This document shows, in pieces, positions 14,341-22,929 of a DNA stretch of 64,000 nucleotides. Position numbers and translations under genes: made by a program. The notes beneath the pieces were generated by a model, which was not told where the DNA came from, made no database searches, and was given only the letters and a program-made list of their open reading frames with translations. Position 1 is the stretch's first letter; each line of letters opens with the position of its first letter. Origin of the DNA: Nitrospira sp. (GTDB lineage Bacteria > Nitrospirota > Nitrospiria > Nitrospirales > Nitrospiraceae); NCBI GenBank assembly GCA_030123625.1, contig CP126121.1, forward strand, positions 329,001 to 393,000, read 5' to 3'.

Positions 14341-15906
14341 TTACACCTTCCTTAAGCGCATCGGTCCATGGGCTTGGCGGGCTTGCTGGAGTTCCGTGAC
14401 ATGCTTCCGCAAGGCTTGGCCGAAGGTAGAACGTTCTACTTCTTGTTTGAATCGCTCACTCTGACGTTCGATTTGATCAATCGCGTCTGTCAGCAATCCG
14501 ACCAAGCGCCGGCCTGAACCGGTGAGCCAACCAAGATGGTGATCGGCATAGTGCAAGTCTTGTAGCGAATAGCGGACGGATTCGACTTCTTCCACACAAC
14601 GAAAGCGCGCCCGGTGCAAGTCCCTCGGTGTAAGACCGGCTTTCTTCCATCTCGCCGCTCCGTCTCGTCCTGAAGCCCAGAGCGAAAGCCGCTGGAATAA
14701 GAGCGCGCCCATGGTGAATGTAAAGGTCGCATGAAGAATACCACGCAACGGCCGAAGACTCCGCCGCCACGGTGAATAGAAGATCCGTTGGTTATGGTCC
14801 CCCCGATACATGACATATTTTCGCAGCAGAAGATTCAAGTGATGATGGCTGTTTTCATGGATCAGGTCGTCAATCAGATCGAGGTTGCCGCGATCGAAGC
14901 AATTGATGAATGACAGTCCGGGGCGATGCCTGTAGCTGAAGCTGACCACCCCCTTCGCCTGCAGCGGGATAATGCGAGAAGTTAACAGCGCCAGCACATC
15001 ATGGCCTTCAGGCCATGCGAGCCGGATGGTCTCCCAAGCACGAGCAATCCGTGCAACCTGTCGCTGCTCCGTGGGTTTTACGGTTCTCGGCTGACGATCC
15101 CTTCCGTAGACAAGAGTCGGACCGACAGTGACAGGATCATGACCGCTGTGGACGGCGACGATTGGCGGATTGTACGTCCATTGCCATTGTCCCGCTCGTT
15201 CCCAACCCGACCAGATTGGTGAGACAATTTTACCGGCCTTCACCGTTATGCCGGTCCGCTCCACTCGAAATACCACGCGCGCTGATGGGCGAGCCGACGC
15301 CTGTCGAACATTTTTCGGCGCCCCGCACCATGCACCGGCGATACCAACAGCAATCGTCCCGGCCGGTTCTCCGCGCTCGAAGCTGCCGGTCAACGTTCCC
15401 AACACATCCCAATGACCAATCTTCCGCTGGTGGCACCATTTGACCGGCAACGCCTGGTCAAACCATAGGGACTCCTGAACCAATTCTTGTGCTAATTTCC
15501 GACACAGCCTGAACAACCGTTTCTCTAATCCCATTACGTGAGGTTGGCCCGACGGAAAGAGCTCATCCAGATAACCATGTTCAAAAAACTTCTCCTGACA
15601 GTCGTCCAACAATTGTACGGCAAACTCCGGCCGATCCTGTTCACTTTTGAGTTGTCGAAGCACATCCAAGAGATACACAAGGTCATTCAGCGTCTCGATC
15701 CATCCGACAACTTTCCAATTGGAATAGACTCGTAGTTTGAGGCTTGAACGGAGCCGATCAAAGAAGTCGGTCGGGATCCCCAATTCTTCGGCCAGATCAG
15801 CGTGGTCGGCATGCACCTCTCGGCACAGGTCGACAAACAACCGCCGCATCGAGAAACGAAGCTCATCCTGTAATTGCGCAAGCCGCTGCGAATTGAGAAG
15901 GAGCAT
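14341..15906 (-). CDS. HExxH-motif protein related to 2-oxoglutarate-type peptide beta-hydroxylases
   Basis: A 521-residue soluble protein. Residues 350-354 are HENSH, a metal-binding HExxH motif, in LIHENSHHHLNLLLRKY. It is followed by FYSPWRRSLRPLRGILHATF (376-395). The order HE..H..LN.LL, then YSPWR..RP..GxLH, is the signature of the HExxH family TIGR04267. Some members are 2-oxoglutarate-dependent peptide beta-hydroxylases in RiPP clusters (established knowledge as I recall it). The N-terminal 300 residues are helical, then beta-rich. No precursor peptide, radical SAM or lanthionine gene is adjacent, so the substrate is unknown. The family assignment rests on the motif set; a plain zinc peptidase is the alternative. 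Confidence 0.6.
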   Translation of the reverse strand: MLLLNSQRLAQLQDELRFSMRRLFVDLCREVHADHADLAEELGIPTDFFDRLRSSLKLRVYSNWKVVGWIETLNDLVYLLDVLRQLKSEQDRPEFAVQLLDDCQEKFFEHGYLDELFPSGQPHVMGLEKRLFRLCRKLAQELVQESLWFDQALPVKWCHQRKIGHWDVLGTLTGSFERGEPAGTIAVGIAGAWCGAPKNVRQASARPSARVVFRVERTGITVKAGKIVSPIWSGWERAGQWQWTYNPPIVAVHSGHDPVTVGPTLVYGRDRQPRTVKPTEQRQVARIARAWETIRLAWPEGHDVLALLTSRIIPLQAKGVVSFSYRHRPGLSFINCFDRGNLDLIDDLIHENSHHHLNLLLRKYVMYRGDHNQRIFYSPWRRSLRPLRGILHATFTFTMGALLFQRLSLWASGRDGAARWKKAGLTPRDLHRARFRCVEEVESVRYSLQDLHYADHHLGWLTGSGRRLVGLLTDAIDQIERQSERFKQEVERSTFGQALRKHVTELQQARQAHGPMRLRKV

Positions 15907-16195
15907 GGTGGAATGATGACGCGTGAAATACCGGGGGAGACTCTAGCGTAGCAAGCGAGTGGGCGCAAGCCGGAAGCCTGACCGGCTATATCATCGACTG
16001 ACCAACCAGCAATCCATAGATTAACTCAGGCACTCAATGATGATGTCAAAAACTTCATGGCACTCTTGCGGGTTTTTACAGCTGATCGTACAGTGCTGAC
16101 GGAAGAGCCGCACAGATCATCTAACCGGATCGTCCTCATGAGACCAAATTGAGGCGCCGGTCCAACCTTCGAGCAGACGGTGACATGGACTTGTT
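15907..16195. other. Divergent intergenic region
   Basis: This gap between the HExxH gene and rqcH must hold two divergent promoters. No gene or clear motif is visible. Confidence 0.4.
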
Positions 16196-17638
16196 ATGTT
16201 GACCGCGTCGGATGTGACCGAGGTACTTACGGAGATTGCTCCGCTTCTTCGGGGTGGTTGGATTCAAAAGATCCAGCAGCCATCGGACCGCACCTTGGTG
16301 TTCGATGTACGCGTGCCAGGACAGACACATCGGCTGCTGATCTGCTGCCAACCGAACCTCGCTCGTTTGCACGTCACCACACATTCAATAACTAACCCTC
16401 CAACACCCCCACCCTTCTGCCAATTTCTCAGAGCCCATTTCCAGGGAGGGCGGATCGACGATATTCGTCAGATTGGGAATGACCGTATCGTTGAATTGCA
16501 AATCACCGGAAGAGAGGGAGCGCACGCTATCGTATGTGAATTGACCGGCAACAAGGCCAACATTGTGGTCCTCGACGCTGAACGCCGAGTGCTGAGAGAT
16601 CTCGCCCGTCAACACCGTCTGGCCGGACAGGCATATGCTTCACCATCTCAACGCAACACCGACTACGGAACGGCGCCCAGCCGTTTCGCAGGTACGGCTG
16701 GCGGCCTGTTCCCCGTTTCGGAGGCGATTGATGCGTATTACCGTAAACAGGCGGCCACACAAACCATCGACCGGATAAAAGAAGAACGGCTGCGCATTCT
16801 CAAGAAAACGCTCAAAAAAGAGCGGCGATTAATTGATGCCCGGCGGAACGACCTCTCAAGAGCCACCGCTTATCGTGACTATGCCCGGTATGGAGAATTG
16901 ATCAAAGCCAATCTCACCTCGATCATGAAGGGAGCCGATCATATTGAGCTGACAGATTATTTCGATGACAGACTTCCCACCATCACGATTCCGCTCGATC
17001 CTAGGAAATCGGCCCAGAGCAACATGGATGACTATTTTCGCAAGCATCGAAAATATCTTGCCGCCGAACGTGAGCTCAAGCCACGTATCGAGCAAGCGGA
17101 GCACCGCATAGAGCAGCTGCGCCGGGAGATCACGCACATGGAGCAAGGAACCTGGACTCCGCCGGCCATGCCGTCCTCTCCCGCGAATACCCCGACGATC
17201 GATCGAGCAACCACGGACAAGCACCAATCTACCGGTGATCAACGGCGTGGTCCATTCCGCCGATTCACCTCAACGGATGGTCTTCCGATCTTTGTGGGGC
17301 GCAATGCCCGAGAAAATGACGAGCTGACGTTCGGCCTCGCCAAGAGCGATGATCTCTGGCTGCACGCTCGTGGAACGCCTGGCTCGCACGTCGTCGTGAG
17401 ATTAGGCAAAGGAACCGATCCTCCACCGGAAACTCTCCGTGACGCCGCCATGTTGGCGCTCCTCTACAGTGATCTCAAGAAAAGCGGCAAAGGCGAGGTG
17501 ATCTACACGCGGCGCAAGTGGGTCAAGAAGGCGAAAGGGCAGGCGCCAGGAGCGGTTGTCGTGACCCAAGAAAAATCGTTGCACGTCAGTCTTGAGAAGA
17601 ACCGGCTTGAGACGCTCAAGAGTCGAGCAAGCTGGTAG
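16196..17638 (+). CDS. rqcH: RqcH/NEMF-type ribosome quality control factor (NFACT protein)
   Basis: Bacterial NEMF homologue that binds obstructed 50S subunits carrying peptidyl-tRNA and drives alanine tailing of the stalled chain for degradation. The N-terminal NFACT-N domain (about 1-190) includes GNDRIVEL, where D96-R97 correspond to the functional Asp-Arg pair of Bacillus RqcH. A basic coiled coil follows (IKEERLRILKKTLKKERRLI and later RKYLAAERELKPRIEQAEHR). The C-terminal NFACT-R domain has FRRFTSTDGLPIFVGRNARE and DDLWLHARGTPGSHVVVR. At 480 residues it is shorter than the usual 550-600, mainly in the linker. Older annotations call this a fibronectin-binding protein. Confidence 0.92.
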   Translation: MLTASDVTEVLTEIAPLLRGGWIQKIQQPSDRTLVFDVRVPGQTHRLLICCQPNLARLHVTTHSITNPPTPPPFCQFLRAHFQGGRIDDIRQIGNDRIVELQITGREGAHAIVCELTGNKANIVVLDAERRVLRDLARQHRLAGQAYASPSQRNTDYGTAPSRFAGTAGGLFPVSEAIDAYYRKQAATQTIDRIKEERLRILKKTLKKERRLIDARRNDLSRATAYRDYARYGELIKANLTSIMKGADHIELTDYFDDRLPTITIPLDPRKSAQSNMDDYFRKHRKYLAAERELKPRIEQAEHRIEQLRREITHMEQGTWTPPAMPSSPANTPTIDRATTDKHQSTGDQRRGPFRRFTSTDGLPIFVGRNARENDELTFGLAKSDDLWLHARGTPGSHVVVRLGKGTDPPPETLRDAAMLALLYSDLKKSGKGEVIYTRRKWVKKAKGQAPGAVVVTQEKSLHVSLEKNRLETLKSRASW

Positions 17639-17746
17639 CTTCTCTGTGAATCCCCTCTCCAAGTTTCCTGGGACACCTACTAAAATAGAAGTTTTCCTCG
17701 CCCTGCGAAATGTTCAGCACTATGATGGGAGCGGGAGGATCCACGC

Positions 17747-18253
17747 ATGGAGAGGCAGCAGGGTGGTCGATCATCGGAGGTTTCACCGACGATCCTCGTC
17801 GTCGACGACGAACTCCAGGTCATCACACTCTGCAAAGCTCTTCTTGAAGGGTCAGGATTTACCGTGCTGGAGGCCGACGGTAGTTCCGAAGCGCTCAAGA
17901 TTTGCACGCAACATCAAGGACCGATTGACCTGTTGCTCACAGACCTGGTTTTACCTCCACCGGGTTTTCAGCTAGCCTCAATCGCCAACCAATTTCCGCA
18001 CGTCAACGGCCATGAACTGGCGGTTCGCGCCACCATAATCCGGAGCGGTCTCCGCATAATTTTAATGTCGGGAAACCCTGACAAGGACCTTGCCAACCAT
18101 GGAATCAAGCGGGGAACACTCCCCTTTTTGGCGAAACCGTTCGAGCGTGACCGCCTAATCGCCCTTGTGCACAACGTACTCGCACAGCCAGCACCGACCC
18201 TCGCGGTAGAAAACCGGCCACGCGCGGCCAATGATACCGACTGGTTCGGTTGA
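17747..18253 (+). CDS. Single-domain response regulator
   Basis: A 168-residue CheY-like receiver: acidic pocket VDDE at about residues 19-22, phosphoacceptor aspartate in LLLTDLVLP (about 66), conserved serine in ILMSGNPD and lysine in FLAKPFERD. Between the phospho-site and alpha-3 there is an insertion of about 20 residues (PPGFQLASIANQFPHVNGHE), so it is longer than a normal receiver. No output domain or adjacent sensor kinase is seen. GGGAGGATCC precedes the ATG. It probably signals by protein contact. Confidence 0.88.
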   Translation: MERQQGGRSSEVSPTILVVDDELQVITLCKALLEGSGFTVLEADGSSEALKICTQHQGPIDLLLTDLVLPPPGFQLASIANQFPHVNGHELAVRATIIRSGLRIILMSGNPDKDLANHGIKRGTLPFLAKPFERDRLIALVHNVLAQPAPTLAVENRPRAANDTDWFG

Positions 18254-18273
18254 GTCCGGTACGGTAGGCTAAG

Positions 18274-18330
18274 GTCAAGGCTAGGCTGAGGTTTAACATC
18301 GAATCTCTAAACCTTGACCTCAACCTTGAC
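18274..18330. terminator. Imperfect hairpin between convergent genes
   Basis: GTCAAGGCTAGGCTGAGG ... TTTA on the left pairs with TAAACC ... CCTCAACCTTGAC on the right across a short loop. It lies exactly between the convergent response-regulator and 2OG-oxygenase genes, so a bidirectional transcription stop is likely. No strong T run is present. Confidence 0.45.
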
Positions 18331-18334
18331 TGTT

Positions 18335-18997
18335 CTAGGCATGCTCCGTCATGAACCATCCAGCGATCGATAACCGCCGATGCTGACCGGCTGTGTGGTC
18401 CACGCGACAAACTCGATGAAATCGGGGGACGGTGAACATGACCAGCGATCCTGGACGAGGCTCGATACAATGCGTCAGCACAAGGTTGACGGCCCCGGCG
18501 TCACGATCCGTTCGCTGCTCGTAGATGATCAATTCCCCACCCCAATCGGGCCGCCACTCCTCATGAAAGTAGGCGACGACCGCGATCCGTCGCCGCAACG
18601 CTCGACGGCCTTCTACGAGACGACCCTGATCCGTATCGTCATGAGTCAAGAGACAGTCGCCGGCGGAATACGAATAGTAATTGAATCCCACATGACGCCC
18701 GATGATATTCGGGAAAGATTCGATATGGTCACGTATGCAGGAGAGCTGTAGTCGTGATAGGAATCGCTGTCCTTCTTCCGGGCCGATTTCAGCTTTGGCC
18801 CAGTTGCCGGAATCGGGAAAATCTTCCCTGACATTCGGCAGATCCGAGAGACTTTTCCAGACCGCCTGGTTCATTCTTTCCCGAAAGAATTGTCGCTCTT
18901 CCACAGACCAAAAGTTTTCCACTACCAGCACCGGCCTACTCTGGAAGGAGAACGACCGTAAATCGGCAGGTCTTATCGTCGATTGTGTTGTATCCAT
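18335..18997 (-). CDS. 2OG-Fe(II) oxygenase (prolyl-4-hydroxylase type)
   Basis: A 220-residue non-haem iron dioxygenase using 2-oxoglutarate and O2. The facial triad can be placed as H119-x-D121 in LLTHDDTDQG and H194 in VPRFHRVCRV, with the 2OG-binding arginine at 207 or 208 in GQHRRLSIAGWF. The double-stranded beta-helix core includes GFNYYSYSAGDCLLTHDD and DWGGELIIYE. It resembles the SM-20/P4H family that hydroxylates proteins or small peptides. It stands alone behind a strong terminator. Substrate unknown; it is the second probable hydroxylase within 3 kb, after the HExxH protein. Confidence 0.82.
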   Translation of the reverse strand: MDTTQSTIRPADLRSFSFQSRPVLVVENFWSVEERQFFRERMNQAVWKSLSDLPNVREDFPDSGNWAKAEIGPEEGQRFLSRLQLSCIRDHIESFPNIIGRHVGFNYYSYSAGDCLLTHDDTDQGRLVEGRRALRRRIAVVAYFHEEWRPDWGGELIIYEQRTDRDAGAVNLVLTHCIEPRPGSLVMFTVPRFHRVCRVDHTAGQHRRLSIAGWFMTEHA

Positions 18998-19060
18998 TGC
19001 TCTTCCCTGTCATGCACGCTCGTCATCAGCTGCGAGTCATTATCCTCTCCTCGGCTAGAC

Positions 19061-19100
19061 AAAAAAAGAAGGGGCCGCCACTTTTAATGGCAACCCCTTC
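19061..19100 (-). terminator. Intrinsic terminator after the RRM protein gene
   Basis: On the minus strand GAAGGGG ... CCCCTTC forms a strong stem around a loop, followed by TTTTTTT. It starts about 20 bases after the RRM gene stop. Confidence 0.85.
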
Positions 19101-19122
19101 GTGTTACGCATTTGCCGATTAA

Positions 19123-19455
19123 TTACCAGCGATCGCGCTTTCCACCGCCCCCACTCCGACCGCCGCCACCACCAAAGCCACCACGTCCACCGCCACCAGT
19201 GCGTGGTTCTTGAGGACGTGCTTCATTGACTGTAAGAGTCCGGCCTCCCATATCTGATCCATTGAGGGCCGTAATCGCAGCTTGAGCTTCGGAATCCGAG
19301 GACATTTCCACAAAGCCGAATCCACGGGATTGGCCGGTGAACTTATCCGTAATGATCCGCGCCGAGGCCACTGCGCCATGGGCCGCGAATAAGTCACTCA
19401 ATTGCTGCTCGGTCGCCGAATAGGGCAACCCACCGACATAAATCTTCGAACCCAT
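19123..19455 (-). CDS. Glycine-rich RRM RNA-binding protein
   Basis: A 110-residue RNA-binding protein: one RRM at about residues 3-80 with RNP2 (IYVGGL, residues 5-10) and RNP1 (RGFGFVEM), then a glycine/arginine-rich tail (GGGGRGGFGGGGGRSGGGG). Such cyanobacterial/proteobacterial Rbp proteins bind single-stranded RNA and are often cold-induced. AAAGGAGG precedes the ATG at 19455; the ORF upstream of that is not coding. A terminator follows directly, so it is monocistronic. Confidence 0.93.
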   Translation of the reverse strand: MGSKIYVGGLPYSATEQQLSDLFAAHGAVASARIITDKFTGQSRGFGFVEMSSDSEAQAAITALNGSDMGGRTLTVNEARPQEPRTGGGGRGGFGGGGGRSGGGGKRDRW

Positions 19456-19681
19456 CGGGGTTCCTCCTTTAAAATAATGACATTGTCTTGAGCACGAGGA
19501 ACGGGGAAGGAGCGGGCCGAAGACGCGATCGATGCAGCGACTTAGGTCTGACTTCCGACAAGATTCCCGGACAAGGCAACATCGACATTGTGGGCCTCCT
19601 CTGATGACACTCAGTGTCGCTGAGACCCAGAGCGACATGAGCCTTTGAGTACCCTAGCACAGAGCCGTCAGGATTACAACA

Positions 19682-20479
19682 TCACTCCCCGACCCGTACC
19701 AGGAGACCTTGATCCTTACAATAGGCAACCGTTCGATAGAACCATGTGACGACGCCGATAAGCAATGCCCCATTCAGGCAAATCGCCCAGGCGAGGCTCC
19801 TAATGGGAGGTGCGCCGGTGCTTAACACAGTCCGCATGCCCTCAAAGATATGTGCCGCCGGATTCGCCATTGCAATCATCTGCAGCCATGTGGGCAACAC
19901 TTCCATGGGATAGAAGACACAGGAGATCGGCTGGAAGAGAAACACCATGCTCCACGCGAGCACTTCGGCCTCTTGTCCGAACCTCATGATGAGCGAGGTG
20001 GTAAACACCCCGATAATCCAGCCGGTAATGACCAAATTCAGCACGAACGGCATCAGCCATACCCCGACGATCAGGATGTTATACGAATAAAAAAGGATCG
20101 CACAGCTTGCCATGACAATCGAAACGATCGTTACTTTCATCACGCTCATGGTCATCGTGGCGGCCAGAAACTCGCTGGGTTTCAGCGGGCTGGCGAACAG
20201 ATTCATGAGGTTACGCGCCCAAAGTTCTTCGAGAAAGGAAATCGTGATTCCCTGTTGCGATCGGAACAACATGTCCCAGAGGATCAACGCACCCAGAAAA
20301 AAGGTGACGAATCCCGGGACCTGGCTTTGGTATCGGGCAAGATAGAGCGTAATAAATCCCCAAATCACGAGATCTAGGAAAGGCCAATAAAAGATTTCCA
20401 TAATGCGGGGCAAACTGCGTCGGTAGAGATACAAATGCCTGACGATCAATGCCGTAATGCGGTGCAGTTTCATCGGCAC
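19682..20479 (-). CDS. ABC-2 type transporter permease
   Basis: About 265 residues with six hydrophobic helices (for example FVTFFLGALILWDMLF and TSLIMRFGQEAEVLAWSMVF), fitting an ABC-2 exporter permease. The sequence FYPMEVLPTWLQMIAMANPA followed by HIFEGMR is the typical family C-terminal signature. The ORF starts at a GTG (20479); an ATG two codons later is the alternative. It overlaps the upstream small membrane gene by about 10 bases and pairs with the ATPase at 20877-21620. The substrate is unknown. Confidence 0.88.
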   Translation of the reverse strand: MPMKLHRITALIVRHLYLYRRSLPRIMEIFYWPFLDLVIWGFITLYLARYQSQVPGFVTFFLGALILWDMLFRSQQGITISFLEELWARNLMNLFASPLKPSEFLAATMTMSVMKVTIVSIVMASCAILFYSYNILIVGVWLMPFVLNLVITGWIIGVFTTSLIMRFGQEAEVLAWSMVFLFQPISCVFYPMEVLPTWLQMIAMANPAAHIFEGMRTVLSTGAPPIRSLAWAICLNGALLIGVVTWFYRTVAYCKDQGLLVRVGE

Positions 20480-20880
20480 GTCCCATGATCATGTCCATCC
20501 TGACAATCCCCGCATCCCTGATGCGTACCGAGGATGTCCCCCATGAGATGCCGGACTCCTGCCGCCAGGTGAGCGCCTGCTCGCTGTCCGTCGGGCATCC
20601 GCCGTAACCAAAGGGTCACCAACACCGCCGGCATCCCTATGAGTCCGACCGCGAACGCAGTCGTCATACGCTCAAGGTGATCCATCCACCACACCAAAGG
20701 GATCGCCAAAGCAAGCGGCACAAAGCCTCCCACCAAACTCATGAATACAACACGCCGCTCACAGGTACGTCGGCTCAGGCCGACTAGGCTGATCGTCAAC
20801 CAAAAGAGGCCCCAGGCCGCACTGAGCGCAAGCCCTCCCGTAAGCAATCCGGCACAACCATCGATCAAGATGTCTATCAC
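20470..20880 (-). CDS. Membrane protein with Cys/His-rich tail between ABC genes
   Basis: A 136-residue protein with three to four hydrophobic helices (LLTGGLALSAAWGLFWLTIS, VVFMSLVGGFVPLALAIPLV, AFAVGLIGMPAVLVTLWL) and a hydrophilic tail ending THQGCGDCQDGHDHGTCR, which has three Cys and three His that could bind a metal. It starts inside the ATPase stop (ATGA overlap at 20877-20880) and overlaps the permease start, so it belongs to the exporter unit. No family recognised. A metal-related role for the exporter is a guess from the tail. Confidence 0.7.
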   Translation of the reverse strand: MIDILIDGCAGLLTGGLALSAAWGLFWLTISLVGLSRRTCERRVVFMSLVGGFVPLALAIPLVWWMDHLERMTTAFAVGLIGMPAVLVTLWLRRMPDGQRAGAHLAAGVRHLMGDILGTHQGCGDCQDGHDHGTCR

Positions 20881-21620
20881 GATGATGATTGCCTCTGTTC
20901 CCGTGCAAACTTCAAGAATACCTCCTCCAGGTCGGCTTTCCCGAATCGGTCGATAATTTCCTGCGCCGTTCCCTCTGCCACGATACGTCCGCGCTGAAGA
21001 ACAATGATGCGATCCGACATTTCTTCCATCTCACGCATATTATGTGACGTGTAGAGGATGCTGAGGCCGGATGAGCGCCGCTCTTCTTTCAGCAAAGATC
21101 GGATCTTTTGGGCGATATCAGGGTCCAGACTCGCCGTCGGCTCGTCAAGAAAGAGAATACGCGGGTCGGTCAGAAACGCTTTGGCCAAGGTGAGTCTCGT
21201 CATCTGGCCGGACGACAACTTGCGTGTGGTCTTGCCGCGGAACTCCTCCATCTCCAGCTTTTTGACGATGTCCTGTACGCGCCGAGCGATATCCGAAACC
21301 CCGTAGAGACGCGCAACGACCCAAAGATTTTCTTCTACCGTGAGCGACTGAGGCATGGAGATGTAGGTGGACGAAAAGTTGACTTGCTGCAGAATCTCCT
21401 CACGATGAGTGGAGAGATCCAGACCAAACATGTGAATAGAGCCGGCTGTAGGGGTCACGAGTCCCAAGAGCATCTGAATGGTGGTCGTCTTCCCGGCTCC
21501 GTTCGGCCCCACGAGTCCCAAGATTTCTCCCGGCCTGATCTCAAAGGACACCCCATTGACCGCCGTAAAGTCGCCGAACCGCTTGGTCAGATCCGACACT
21601 TTCAGGACTGAGGTGGACAT
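20877..21620 (-). CDS. ABC transporter ATP-binding protein
   Basis: A 247-residue ATPase subunit: Walker A GPNGAGKTT, Q-loop, ABC signature LSSGQMTRL, Walker B ILFLDEPTA and the switch histidine in LYTSHNMREM. The signature is LSSGQ rather than LSGGQ. It powers the ABC-2 permease downstream in the same operon. The ATG at 21620 (MSTSVLKVSDLTKRFGD) is chosen because homologues begin there; the ORF extends 25 codons further into the cytochrome gene's end. It lies about 20 bases downstream of the hexaheme cytochrome gene. Confidence 0.92.
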   Translation of the reverse strand: MSTSVLKVSDLTKRFGDFTAVNGVSFEIRPGEILGLVGPNGAGKTTTIQMLLGLVTPTAGSIHMFGLDLSTHREEILQQVNFSSTYISMPQSLTVEENLWVVARLYGVSDIARRVQDIVKKLEMEEFRGKTTRKLSSGQMTRLTLAKAFLTDPRILFLDEPTASLDPDIAQKIRSLLKEERRSSGLSILYTSHNMREMEEMSDRIIVLQRGRIVAEGTAQEIIDRFGKADLEEVFLKFAREQRQSSS

Positions 21621-21640
21621 CACGCGACGATTCTGCTCGA

Positions 21641-22351
21641 TTAATTGAATAACAAGGCGCCGCTGATCTTCTCGGGAATATGGCAAGTCTCGCATTTCCG
21701 GTCTAACGTTTTCCCGCCATACTGTGTCTTCCCATCGTGGCAGCGGAAACAGTCACTGAGTGCCCTCGCGCGAAGGTAGGAGCCTTCCGGATGCGGCGGA
21801 TACCAAGGTTGGCTGTCGGCCGAGACATGTCCGCGTGGAATGACAATAGGATAACCCTTAATGGGGACATCATGCACGACGCCGGAATGACAGGTCGTAC
21901 AACCTTCATTCTGTCCACGAGCCCTGAATGCTTCCATATGTTGACGATGGTTCATGACCAACCCCACCTCTTTCACCGGTGATGGAAGGTCCCGGGGCGC
22001 CGTTTCAGACACACGAAGGATATGGCGATGGCAACTGAGGCAGACTCCGGAGTCCACCTCGGCTTTGAGATTGTGCGAATCGGTCGGCGTTCCAAACATG
22101 TAGAGAGCCGTATCTCTGACTCCCGCCAGGACCTTGTCGGATAACCAACCTTGAACGCCAGGCCTCACATGACACGCAACACAGGCGACTTCCTTATGGG
22201 AAGACTTGGCCCAGCTTTCATAAGCGGGAGCGATCGTGTGGCACCCTGCGCAGAATGTCGGATGATCGGTAAGCGGTATCGCAGTTCCAACCAGAGCCAT
22301 CGCTCCGATCACGAGGGTCAGCAACAGCGTGGCCTTAGACTTCCCGCTCAT
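21641..22351 (-). CDS. Membrane-anchored hexaheme cytochrome c (NapC/NirT-like)
   Basis: A 236-residue protein with an uncleaved N-terminal anchor (ATLLLTLVIGAMALVGTAI) and six CxxCH haem motifs: CAGCH (34), CVACH (57), CLSCH (104), CTTCH (151), CFRCH (201) and CETCH (220). The first part (HPTFCAGCHTIAPAYESWAK, then SSHKEVACVACH) is close to NapC/NirT/NrfH quinol-oxidising cytochromes, which normally have four haems. It probably moves electrons between the quinone pool and periplasmic partners. It overlaps mobB by 17 bases and precedes an ABC exporter in the same direction. The electron partner is unknown. Confidence 0.88.
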   Translation of the reverse strand: MSGKSKATLLLTLVIGAMALVGTAIPLTDHPTFCAGCHTIAPAYESWAKSSHKEVACVACHVRPGVQGWLSDKVLAGVRDTALYMFGTPTDSHNLKAEVDSGVCLSCHRHILRVSETAPRDLPSPVKEVGLVMNHRQHMEAFRARGQNEGCTTCHSGVVHDVPIKGYPIVIPRGHVSADSQPWYPPHPEGSYLRARALSDCFRCHDGKTQYGGKTLDRKCETCHIPEKISGALLFN

Positions 22352-22862
22352 GCTCCCGCTGTCTAAGGGGAAACTGTTTGATCAAGAGGGCGGCAACACC
22401 GGCCACATCATCGAGATGGAGGACCGGCACGGAAAGATCGATCGGCTTATCGGTGACCACCGCCAGAAGGCCGTCGGAAGAGTACGCGATTTCTCCGAGC
22501 TGATCCCGGACGATGATGATCTTCGGATACCCTTCGCTTTTCCACCCTTCGGCAATGATGAGGTCGTAGGAGGCATCCAAGAAACGATCACGCACTTCTT
22601 CAACTTTCAGCTGTTCGGAGACATCGGCAAACAACGCGAGGCTCCCCTTCGAAACCACCACAACACTCCCGGCACCGGCGCGTTTATGGCGCCAACTATC
22701 CTTCCCTTCCGTATCCAGATCAAACCCATGGCCCGCATGTTTCACCGTCGCCACGCGATACCCCACCTTGACCAATTCGGGGATGACGCGTTCGATCAAG
22801 GTTGTTTTACCGCTGTTCGACCGGCCGATAAAAGAGACGATGGGAATGGGCATAGGAGTCAT
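22335..22862 (-). CDS. mobB: Molybdopterin-guanine dinucleotide biosynthesis adaptor MobB
   Basis: A 175-residue GTP-binding protein assisting attachment of GMP to molybdopterin. The P-loop GRSNSGKTT is at about residues 13-21; TVKHAGHGFDLDTEGKDSWR and VEGW-like IIAEGWKSEGYPKI are MobB signatures. It lies downstream of moeA and overlaps the cytochrome gene. The cluster with moeA, mrp, tatC and degP points to maturation of exported molybdoenzymes. Confidence 0.93.
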   Translation of the reverse strand: MTPMPIPIVSFIGRSNSGKTTLIERVIPELVKVGYRVATVKHAGHGFDLDTEGKDSWRHKRAGAGSVVVVSKGSLALFADVSEQLKVEEVRDRFLDASYDLIIAEGWKSEGYPKIIIVRDQLGEIAYSSDGLLAVVTDKPIDLSVPVLHLDDVAGVAALLIKQFPLRQREHEREV

Positions 22863-22864
22863 TC

Positions 22865-22922
22865 GTCAATGGTCAGTGGTCAATGGCCAGGAGATTATGA
22901 CCAGTGACTCATGACCATTGAC
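22865..22922. repeat. Inverted-repeat element between moeA and mobB
   Basis: GTCAATGGTCA at the left pairs with TGACCATTGAC at the right, with further partial repeats (AGTGGTCAATGG / GACCAGTGACTC) inside. The arms could fold into a long hairpin in the mRNA, possibly a processing or attenuation element. It also looks like a small palindromic intergenic repeat. Confidence 0.5.
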
Positions 22923-22929
22923 TCCCTCT

